Source: Obelidium mucronatum
Taxonomy: Eukaryota; Chytridiomycota; Chytridiomycetes; Chytridiales; Chytriomycetaceae
Assembly: GCA_025765595.1 (NCBI GenBank)
Contig: JAIVFH010000003.1
Location: 496,001-560,000 of the forward strand
DNA: 64,000 nucleotides
Direction: 5' to 3'
The first letter of the stretch is position 1, and every line of letters begins with the position of its first letter. Positions 44,382 to 54,276 of this stretch are shown here, piece by piece. A model generated the notes under the pieces. It made no database searches and was not told the origin of the DNA. It saw only the letters and a program-made list of their open reading frames with translations. The position numbers and the translations under genes are program-made.

Positions 44382-45757
44382 CTACCGAGTTAAAATCTTT
44401 GGACGCGTCTCATTTTCACCCATTGGACGAATAAAGACACTATCAGCTGGCTTATTTCTGTAGTGACATGGAATTAGAGTATGTTTCAATTTGAAATTAT
44501 GACTCACTGCAGCTCTCCTTCTTCGTAAGTGTAGCTACACCCAATGGCAAGCATACTTCCATCGCGACTGAAGCTTAGGGATGAAATTCCAGCAGAGTAG
44601 CGAGGATACTGTCTCAATCTCTTCTTGTTGAATCCGTCCCAAAGATTCACCATGCCATCACTTCCTCCCGAAACAAATGTTCCGTGACTGTGAAAAAAAA
44701 ATTAACCGCCGAAAATAGTACTAGCAGAGTAAAGTATTTATGATTACATAGGGTGGAAAGCCAATGCATTCACGGGGAAAACTTTCTCGATTCCATCCGC
44801 CTGCTTTTCTCGGTGACATTTGAAGGCATATTTGCGCGCCTGAGAAGACTCAGAGTTATCAAAGAACTCAACAGAAACACGACCTTCAATGGAAGCAGTT
44901 GCATAACCTAGATGGTCGGAAATTCCCCAAATTGATGAAACCCTTTCTCCAATAACATGCACTTTCGCTCACCATCTCCATTCGGCATCAAAGAAACACA
45001 ACGTGTCATGAATTTTAAAGACCCCAACCGTTCTTCCACCAAAGGATTCTCCAAGTTTCGTAGATCGTAAATATAATATCTGCGGTCGGCGGTGGCGACA
45101 ACAAGCTTCCCTTGTGTGGCATCGATGGAATGCACCTTGTGCGGAAGAACTTGAGTTGAAACCAAGTGTTGTTCGGTACGCAAATCAAAAAGCTTGACTG
45201 ATTTATCCCAGGAGCCAGAAGCAATCAATGAAGTCTCAGCATCGACAGCAACGCATTTGACCTAAAAAAAAATTATATTCAGAGGTTGGTGTGAGGAGCT
45301 CAAGGAATGCAGAATGTACCGCTTCTTCGTGTGACCCAATCACATCTTCCTGCGCGGTATTCAAATCAACAGTTTTGACGCATTTGTCGAGTCCTGGAAA
45401 GAAGAAAAGACAGATACAGATAAAGAGAGAGCAGTCAGTTTCTGGGTGTATAAGATGCTTGAAACTGCACCTCCAGAAACAGCAACATTTTGCGACGCAA
45501 ATGCTGCGCTCAACACTGCAGCCTTGTGCGAATACGCAAAGCAGAAACGGTTTTCAACAACGTCATAAAGACGCACTTGCTGGCAGTTTTGTTGTTGAAG
45601 TTGAGAGTAAGGATGACCCGCCAAGCACAAGGAACACACAACTTACCGAATCCCATGACGATACGAGCAACGAGCTATCATCATACTTGCTGAATGACAC
45701 ACTAGAAATCGTGTCTGTTGGCGGGTTCTGAAGCTCAATCTCACTGGGAATAGTCAT
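44382..45757 (-). CDS. BUB3: Spindle-checkpoint WD40 protein BUB3
   Basis: Seven exons (45,647-45,757; 45,471-45,579; 45,320-45,393; 44,973-45,261; 44,748-44,907; 44,508-44,687; 44,382-44,457), 999 nt, 332 aa, the usual BUB3 length. WD repeats are visible ([44 protein letters not shown]). The BUB3-specific block [10 protein letters not shown]...[10 protein letters not shown] with VNALAFHP is present, as is [13 protein letters not shown]3 binds GLEBS motifs of BUB1 and MAD3 at kinetochores. RAE1 is related, but the YAFKCHR block favours BUB3. Confidence 0.93.
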
Positions 45758-45874
45758 TTTGGTTTATTAAGAAGTGGAAAAAATGCAGGTAAACAAAAAT
45801 AAGGAGAGAAATAGAAGAGAAATTTTAAGAAACATAGAAAATTCCAGAGTGTTTATCCCCCCCCTCCTTTCACT

Positions 45875-47863
45875 TCACTTCTTCGCCTTTCCTTTTGAGG
45901 AAACAACGAGCCAGTTCTTGGAAACGAACCAGTCAAAGATCTTTCCTGTCTTATTGACGTCGATTCCATACCACTTCTGTGCCTGTCGTTTTGTAAATGT
46001 ATCAAAGTGCTTTCTTGCTGAAAGCAGAATGTTCTTGACTTGAATATAGTCTGCTGGTGGTACACGTAGAATGGAACAAGTCTCAATTTCATCTGGTGCG
46101 AGCTTCGAGTAACCCTCCATATCCTCTGGAAACGAAATAGGTGCTAGAAGGAGACTTCAGTTAGTTTTCCCCATTGCACCTGGTAAATGAAACGTACTTT
46201 TTTTCCAAGTTACAACATCACCGGGCTCTTTGCATTGCGTGTAGTCGTCAATTAACTCTTGATCAATCAGAGGAAACGGCAAGGGCCTCACTTTATCGTT
46301 TGCACCCTCACCTGTAGGAGGTACATATTTGGCCAATACGGGGGCCGCAGGGGGTTTAGGTCGACTCAATCCTCCAGTCAATAATGATGATGAATCTTTA
46401 GCCACAGCAATATTGCCACAATTAGTTCCAATGCTACTACCAATGTTTGACCAGGTTGCAAACAATGGTTTGGTAGGACTTGACGTTCTTCGTCGTTTGG
46501 GAGAACTGTTTCCCAAACCTGACGAAGAACTGTCCAACCGATCACCTCCACCATAGAAAGGACCACCTTCACCACCAGACCCTGAGTTACTATTTATACT
46601 CGCTGCTTGACTCTGTTCACTATTTCTACGTTTGGAATTTCGAAACCGGGACGAACTACTACCATTGACCAAAGTTGCATTAGAGTCATACACGCTACTG
46701 CTAGAGTTGCTTGAACGCCTAACAGAGTTTAAAGATCCACCACCGTTGCCGCCAAATCCTCCAGTGTATCCCATATTTTGCCCAATACTAGTTCCTGATC
46801 GTAACAATAACGACGAACCACCACCAACCACCACGCCTCCTCCACCGCCACAAAGACTGTCATCTTCATCACCATTTCCAATCACATTATCACCACGAGC
46901 ACTTACACAGCCACTTCCAAGACCATACATGTCCTCATTTTCTACCATAGTAATCAACAGACTTGCTGGATCTTCGCGAAATAAACTAAAAACATCTAGC
47001 CGAAGGACCCCTGCAATTTCTCTCTCGTAGGGTGTTTGATGCAGAACACTTTGTGCCGCAATGCTTCGTGAAGGTTTGGCTTTTTTATGAATTTTCAGTG
47101 GTGGTGGGGATGATTGTTTAAGGGAACACAGCTTTTGCTGACTACTACTTCTGCTAAAGCTACCACTACTCATTTCTGATACCATAGATTCTGATTTTTC
47201 AAGTAGTGGTGGCGGTGATGATGCTGTTGGTGAGGGGGTTCGCGGTTCAGAGACTGTAGAGTACATTGTTTCAGATATAGAGTCCAGGGCGAAAGAAGAA
47301 GTTGAAGGATAAAGTGAATTGAGCGGAATGTTTTTCAACAAATCGGAGCTGCTTGATTGGTTAGATGGGGCGTTTAACCTCTCAGCTGCAACTGGATGAC
47401 AATGGGATGGTTGTGTGAATGCTATTCTGAACATAGAGAAATCTGATATACTTGTCGGATTTGTTGCTGATAATGCTTCGACGTTGGTTTCTTGTGCATG
47501 TTGGAGGTATTTTTCGGATGCAGAAGACTGTTGGGGTTTATTGTTGAGCTGGGGGGACTTAAGTTCCTGAGTTGGCGATTTACAACGTGGAGATAATACG
47601 TTTGGGCACGGCTTCAGTAGTGTATGATCAATTTGGATTCTTTTCTGGGGAGATACCGGAGACGCTGGAAAGGGGCTGTTGTTCTTGGAAAGTTTTAAAA
47701 AGAGCTTTCCTGGAGACAAATTTTGTAGCTGTCGAGTTTCGTGAATTTCATCACACGGTTGTATGCAGGGAATAGTTGCAGATGTCGGTGTTGGTGATTG
47801 TGCAGTTCTGTTGATCGTGGTTGGATCGTTGATAGCATGGGGAAAGTCGATATCCATATCCAT
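45875..47863 (-). CDS. SWIRM-domain chromatin protein (Fun19/Laf-like)
   Basis: Two exons (46,198-47,863; 45,875-46,143), 54-nt intron, 644 aa. The first 500 residues are low-complexity (Ser, Asn, Pro, Gly). The C-terminus, formed across the intron (GDVVTWKK then TPISFPEDMEGYSKLAPDE), is a SWIRM domain: ETCSILRVPPADYIQVKNIL, then RQAQKWYGIDVNKTGKIFDW with the long central helix and the final DWFVSKNWL. Solo SWIRM proteins such as yeast Fun19 and fission-yeast Laf1/2 bind chromatin in Rpd3-type deacetylase complexes. A conserved EREIAGVLRLDVFSLFR element near residue 275 resembles the upstream motif of those proteins. Confidence 0.85.
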
Positions 47864-48202
47864 TTTGAAAAAGATTTCTTAAGTTGCGTGTACTAGCGAT
47901 CGGAATTGGAGAATGATCAACTGCTCAGGTTGTTAGTCACGTGCATGACAGCAAATGCATCCTACATTCGAGTGCAACGATATACTACAGATGAATGAGG
48001 CCTTTTACAGATAGATCAAAGCAAATGAACAGCCCCGCAAGCAGATGAGGTGGCTGAAAGCAATAGTGGTTTTCAACAACAAAAATGTGGTGACAATTCG
48101 AGGAAGATTGACATTACTTCGCACTTTTGCATGTCTCTTCCAACTTGGCCTTTATTTTCAAAATTGCAATAGCAACATAATACCCTAAAACTCCAATTCC
48201 GC
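47864..48202. other. Intergenic, SWIRM gene promoter side
   Basis: 339 bp between the SWIRM gene start and the COQ10 stop. No gene, repeat or RNA recognised. Confidence 0.5.
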
Positions 48203-49081
48203 TTAAAATTCCACGGCAGGACCGTAAACTTCCCTTGCTCTCCCTTCAAACGACTTTACCATCGCCAAACAGACTTGATTAAAAAACAAGTCAGACGCGT
48301 GGGCATATATCGGAGACTTAAATTCGAAGGCGATATAGAAATCAACGTTGCAAATAGGATGATCGGAAGCGCTGTCCTGGTCTTGCACTGCAAGCGGCGG
48401 TACGCTAATCGCGGGAGATACACCGACTTGAATTTTGGGCTCGTGAAGACTGCTGAATTTCAAGAGATCCGCTGAAGTCAGTTTCCTTTTAGCTTTCGAC
48501 GGCGTTTGAGTTGACGTTAAATTCTGGTCCATCTGAATTGCGCTTTGAGAAACCGAATAAATATTGTCCGCGTGAGATTTATTTGCGGTCTGGTTCGGGT
48601 TTGCGCGTGGACGCACGTCTGTTGCAGGGGTCAGGGTCCAGGTAGTTGTCAGAGTTTTGAAGAGGGCCGAGTTTGACGCCACGGCCTGGCCACGCAGTTA
48701 GGCGAGCGCAAAAAGACAAAGAAAAAGAAAAAGAAGAGAGAGGACAGACACGCACCCGCACGCTCGACAGCGGCACGCACGTGACGTCTGACGTGTAGCG
48801 CTCGCTGAAGGCGTTGAAGCCGACGCGCAGCTCCGCGCGCAGCCGCGACGCGCGGCGTTCGAGTCCCGGCGCCGGCGCCGGCGTCGGCGGCGCCACGATG
48901 CGCGCCGCGACGCACCACGGCACAAACTGCGCGTAGTGCTGCACGCCGGCGACCACGGCGTACAGCTGCCGCTGCGAGTACCTGCGTAGCGCGTCAATCA
49001 GTCGCCGCGCAAAACCACTGCCTGCCGCCGTACTTGCCCCAGTCGGATCGTCTGTGTGTGCGTCCGCAGCCCTGCTGTCAT
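48203..49081 (-). CDS. COQ10: Coenzyme Q-binding protein COQ10
   Basis: Three exons (49,034-49,081; 48,756-48,971; 48,203-48,685), introns of 62 and 70 nt, 248 aa. The START-like domain shows QLYAVVAGVQHYAQFVPWC and FNAFSERYTSDVTCVPLSSV; the last exon ends CNVDFYIAFEFKSPIYAHASDLFF...FEGRAREVYG, the family C-terminus. COQ10 chaperones ubiquinone in mitochondria for respiration. The exon 3 centre has an extra low-complexity insert of about 80 residues between two beta strands. Exon 2 is extremely GC-rich compared with exon 3. The short basic N-terminus (MTAGLRTHTQTIRLGQ) is a weak presequence. Confidence 0.88.
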
Positions 49082-49126
49082 TTTTTATTTATAATATTCT
49101 TTTATTTAATTTCTCCAAAGAGCAAA

Positions 49127-52100
49127 ATGTTCAAAGTCAACTGGCCCCGCTTCAGCGAGGACTTTATAGCACAGGCCTCTCACCAGCTGACAATTGCGCT
49201 GAATAAAGGCCAAAAACCAAACAATATTGTTGGGGATATCGACGTTGCTGATCTGAACATGGGCACAAAGGTGGGTGGGTTTGTGTTAGTGACTCTGTTA
49301 AATGAGGTTTCCATAGCCGCCGGATCTGGAGATCATGGACATTAGTGAGCTCGGGGAAGATCGGTTTAAAGGAATTTTCAAAATGACATACGCTGGCGAT
49401 GCCCATGTTATCCTGAACACGAAAGTACAGGTAAAGTCAACACTCACTGTGCGGTCGCTATAGCCCTGATCCCACCTGATACAGGCAAATCCACTCAACT
49501 TGCCGCGTCATGAATACACCATTACGAAGCGTTCTACAATACTGGCTGCAAATCATCCACTAGTTGTCCCCATGAGACTTCGGATAAGTAACCTGAGACT
49601 TCGGGGCATTATAGTACTCGTTATCGACAAAACAAAAGGAACAACCTTAGTCTTTAAGAATGATCCTCTTGAAAAGGTGGATGTCAATTCTACTTTCGAC
49701 GGTGTGGCATCAGTTCGGCGGTTCTTGCAGTCACAAATAGAAGGTCAACTGCGCCAAATGTTCAAGGTGATTACTTTGAATATGTTAATATTGGTTGTAT
49801 CCATCTTGAATGATCTCTGACTCTTGATTTTCAGGAAGAGCTTCCGATGCTGATTCACAAACTGTCCTTGGTTCTGATCCAACAACAAGAGGAAGCAGCT
49901 GCTTCATCTACGAATAGTAGTAGTCTGCAATCAACGGCTTCTAATTCAACGAGCGATTTGAAATCTTTGAATGAGGAGCGAAATGACGAGAACCGACATC
50001 CTCGGGTAACTCACGCCCACCACCATTTGACAGATGAAACCGTGCATCGATTTGTGAATAGACCTCATCATCAAAAATGGAGCGGAAATGAGCCTGTAGC
50101 TGTTCTTGATTCTGAATCAGATATTGGTGAGATTGAATCTCAAACAATTGGAGCATATGTGCTACACAAGAGCTTGACACCAGATGGGAGTCCCTTGGGT
50201 CTTGAAGTCGTTTCAGAGTCTCTCATCGCCAGTACACCGACCTCCGCATCGAGTAGCGCGCCATCAATTGCTTCTGAGCCAAAGCAAGGAAAATCAAAAC
50301 TTGTTTCCAATCGAGGATCAAATGGAAACAGCCACTCAGTAAATACCAATTCTATGCTATCGATTACCAATCACATGCAGTCACCAACGACTACAAAGCA
50401 GTCTTTGGAGCCTGCTGCTCAAATTACATCACCCCAACAGACGGGACCGTCTATATCAGCCCCAGCAGTTGTGTCACCTCGAACCCACACCAACGGGTTG
50501 AGGATTCCAGTTCAAATCAATCATCCAATCAACCATTTTTTGGTCGCATCATCGTCATCGTCCACCTCTGAATCTCGCTCCTCTTCTCAGGACTCTCTGA
50601 TGCCCAATACAGTGCGGCATAAATCCAGCAACAATCGGTTTTCCGCACCTCCCCCCAGCAACAACCATAAACATCCATTAAGTTTCTCTCATCCCAACCA
50701 TTACAATCAAGACGCTTCGCGAACCTCTTCTCGTTCGGGCTCGATTATTCACCGAAGCAGTGTTTCATTAAACAACGAACCAACGTCAATGAAAAAAACC
50801 TTTTCAATGCAGTCCCTTGCCGGTGGCGCAAATGGAGGAATAGCCGATAGTATGAGTGTCGTTAGCAGTCACTATGGATCAGGGTCTTCCCGTCAGAGAT
50901 ACGCACCTGCCCCATATTCCTTCAGCTCGTCATACCAGCCCAACTACTCGAGTGGTATTGCGGGAAGTGGATACATCTCGAATGGAGGAAACAGTGGCCC
51001 ATCGAGTGATGCCGGTGGCAGCGGGACAGCTGGCGGCAGCAATGGAAATGTGATTGGTGTTGGAGTTGGGTCCAGCAATTTAGATGCCGGAGTCCACCAA
51101 AAGAACGAAGTCAATGAACCGCAATTGATTTTGAAAGATAAGGTGGTGCTTCAACCGAGTGACAACCAAGTGACGGCGCATTTGGCGAGTTTGATGCTTG
51201 CCAATCACACGATTAGTCCGGTGATGCATCGATTGGAACATGCGACGTTTAGAACGGGGGGTGGGGTGAATGGAACCTCTTCGTCTAGTTTGGCGTCTGC
51301 GTTGGCGGTTTCTGCTGGTGGCGGTGGACTTGGAGTGTCTCATCATGCTGCCGGGATTATCTCATCAACGAGTGGTATTGCTAGTAGTTCTAATGGACAA
51401 GGGAGTGGATTAGCAAAAGACGCTCTTCCTTCCGCGAGTCCACCTAGCGGCTCAATGGGGAACCTTTCTAGTCCATCAACGCCGTTTAATAGTACCACAA
51501 GAAAGAGGGGAGGAACTCGTCGAGTTCACAAAATCACGCTTCCATCAAATATCGCAGCTGGAATGCCGAGAGCGAGCAGCAGCGGAGGACTGTTTGGTTT
51601 AGACAGTAGTACCAGTGGGGCGCGAACGGCTAGTAGTAGTGGTCGCAGTTTTGGGACGAGTAGTAGCATTGCTAGTTCCAAAAGTTCAAGATCTCCGAGT
51701 TTGAGTGAGCACCAAACCTTCAATATCAGTTACAAAAGTGAAGGCAACAACACGCTACCTCTTGCACCTCGGCGGCCGAATAATCCCAAGCAACCAAATA
51801 TTCATCAACAGCGAATTGAAGAAAGTAGCGAGGGTACGGATGACGTTGCGGCCATTGTGGCGGATCGATTGGCCGCTCAAAGCAAACGTTCAAGCCACCT
51901 ACAATCACAACCACAACAACAGCATCAACATCAACAACTACTACAACCGTCGCAACAAAAAATTGGAATCATTAGAAGGCCAAGTTACAACAGATCATCG
52001 AATTTGAATGCGGTTCCTAATGATCACGAATCATCAACCGACGACGATGATAGATTAACTATTCACGCCAAATCCCCACCCACTGGAGCGGGATTTATAT

Positions 52101-52339
52101 CGAGGGCTGGAATGGGAAGTTTCAACGCCTTCAATCATACCGATTTGGGAGGTGAAGGCGACGTGTCTCCACAACAAGTAACTCCACCGCCGAGATCTAC
52201 ATCCTCAATGTCAACACGATCCACCAGCTCTGTATCTACTGTGAAGAAAGTCGTTCGTGTCAAGTCGAATGCAAGTAGTATGACTATAACGCCAGGATCG
52301 ATGAAGGGAGGAATACTGAATGATAAAAATAATAATTAA
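49127..52339 (+). CDS. MDM34: MDM34/Mmm2, ERMES complex subunit
   Basis: Four exons (49,127-49,270; 49,317-49,430; 49,485-49,766; 49,835-52,339), introns of 46, 54 and 68 nt, 1,014 aa. The N-terminal SMP lipid-transfer domain is clear: [80 protein letters not shown] and [12 protein letters not shown]34 is the outer-membrane ERMES subunit linking ER and mitochondria. The C-terminal 800 residues are Ser/Asn/Gly-rich and disordered, far longer than in yeasts (whole protein usually near 460-600 aa). Its ATG is 45 bp from the divergent COQ10 ATG. Confidence 0.93.
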
Positions 52340-52426
52340 AAGAAGATATCTATAATAAGCTACTGAAATTGTTTGTTAAAAATATAGAAGATAATTTACG
52401 TTTCGACAGATAAAATAAGGATTTTG

Positions 52427-52900
52427 CAGTGTTAGGAATTCATGAATTCACAAATGAATAAATATTCATATTTCATGAAATTTTAAGGTTCATGAATGTC
52501 ACATTCATGAATTCGACCATTCACGAATCTTGAAAATTCATGAATTTGATGAATTTTCGTGAATCTCTCATGAATGTGATGAATGTCGGCTTAGAAGGTT
52601 CAACTTAGTTGTTCAACTCCTTAGCGTTTGATGTTCAACTCCAAAAAAAAACAAAGAATAAAGCAAAATAAAGCATCAATACCACGTTGAACCCTCGTGC
52701 CAGCCTATGGCCAATTAATTCAACCAACCATTCTGGATCTCAGAAAACGCATTCTGGATCCGTTTTTTCTTTATACAGTTTCAAATACATTCATCAAAAA
52801 TTCATCAATATTCATGAATACATGAATATTTGCCATTCATGAATGGTGAAATTCATGAATATCCACATTCATGAATGAAATTCATGAATTCTTAACACTG
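52427..52900. mobile_element. hAT-type MITE with 8-bp target duplication
   Basis: 474 bp, ends CAGTGTTAGGAATTCATGAA and, inverted, CAGTGTTAAGAATTCATGAA. It is flanked by GGATTTTG (52,419-52,426 and 52,901-52,908), a perfect 8-bp duplication as made by hAT transposases. The interior is AT-rich and full of TTCATGAA palindromes, no ORF. It lies immediately upstream of the glyoxalase II ATG (12 bp away) and between that gene and the MDM34 stop. Confidence 0.93.
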
Positions 52901-52912
52901 GGATTTTGGAAA

Positions 52913-54169
52913 ATGTGGAAAATCGGGCTAGCAGTGGCAACTGCTGCCTTAATCCGGTTTGGGCCCACCCGAGAGCAGGTCTTCATGGCCCTTGCAAACT
53001 CTCCAATTGGGTACTACGTATTCAGATATGGTCTCAAGGACAAGACAACGCCCCACTGCAGAACAGAAACAACAACCACGGTATGGAGGGAAAGACATGT
53101 CAAGTCATACTGAAGTGAAATCTAATCTCCATTGAAAAACAGGCCACTGGCCTCGAGATCATTCCCGTTCCTTACGGATCAGACAACTACGGATACATTT
53201 TGTATGATCCCTCCACCGACAGTGCAGTTCTGCTCGACGCTGCCGATGCAACCACATTCACAGCCAAACTCCGATCCCGATCAAGCTCTGCAAAAATCAC
53301 TGGAATCCTCACTACCCACCACCATTGGGATCATAGTGCCGGGAATCTGACTCTAACCAAAGGCTTGAACCCATCCGTCCCTGTTTATGGCTCATACATT
53401 GATTTCCCAGTCAATGGTTTCATAAACTACTTTTGGCATCGTGTAAATAAGCAAGTAGATCATCTGGAAACTATCCGTATTGGGAACATTCAAGTAAAAG
53501 CGATTCTTGTGCCTTGCCACACCCGGGGATCGTTAATATACCTTTTGGATATGGGACCCGAGAAGAAGAACGGTGATGGTTCAGAAACGGCGCGGTATGC
53601 AGCATTCACTGGAGATGCTTTGTTTGTTGGGGGTTGTGGACGGTTCTTTGAAGGTTCAAGCAAAGACATGTACAAGCTCGTTCAAACTCTGCACAGCAAC
53701 CTTCCCAAAGGTACCGTCTTGTTTCCGGGTCATGAATATTCGAAAACGAATTTAAAGTTTGCTCTGGATTATGAGCCGGGAAATGAAGCCTTGCAGGTTT
53801 GTTTTCGTTACCCTCTATTCGATGGTTTTTTTTTTGATAGTCCCCCCCCCCCCCCCCCCCCCCTCCTTCATTCTACAGGCAGCGTATCAAGATGCTGTCG
53901 CGAAAGCTGAATCTCGAACCGCCAATATTCCTTCTCTTTTTGCCAACGAACTGTTGTACAATCCATACCTCAGAATCCAGATGAGCAAAAAGAATGGAGA
54001 ACTATGGCAAAAAGTCGTGCGTAAGGCCGTATCTCATCCTTCACTCAAGGGAAAAATGGAGGTCACCCTCAATGTTTCGAATGGGATTTTTGGTGGAGCG
54101 ACTGACTTGTCTAAAGACGCAGAGACTGAAGTTTTGGGCGCGCTGCGGAAACTCAAAGATGATTATTAA
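52913..54169 (+). CDS. GLO2: Glyoxalase II (hydroxyacylglutathione hydrolase)
   Basis: Three exons (52,913-53,080; 53,143-53,796; 53,879-54,169), introns of 62 and 82 nt, 370 aa. The metallo-beta-lactamase metal motif THHHWDH is present, followed by GSYIDFP, CHTRGS (His), FTGDALFVGGCGRFFEG (bridging Asp) and FPGHEY (His). It hydrolyses S-lactoylglutathione to D-lactate in methylglyoxal detoxification. The D-lactate product would be a substrate for the D-lactate-type dehydrogenase at 5,832-7,376. The N-terminus has about 55 residues with a hydrophobic start that could target it to mitochondria. The second intron contains 22 consecutive C. Confidence 0.93.
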
Positions 54170-54276
54170 GTTATCATATTATTAAAAAAAAAAAACAATT
54201 AATAAAATAAAAAAAATTATTGGGATTTAAAAAAGTTGTGTTTGCTCTTTTATTTGATCTGATTCACTCAGCAGGT

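Noticed and set aside
46329..47030. Plus-strand frames across the SWIRM gene
   Set aside because: Antisense to the low-complexity part of the SWIRM protein; no splice or domain support.
48649..48997. Arg-rich minus-strand frames
   Set aside because: Shadows of the GC-rich COQ10 exon 2; the COQ10 frame matches the START-like family.
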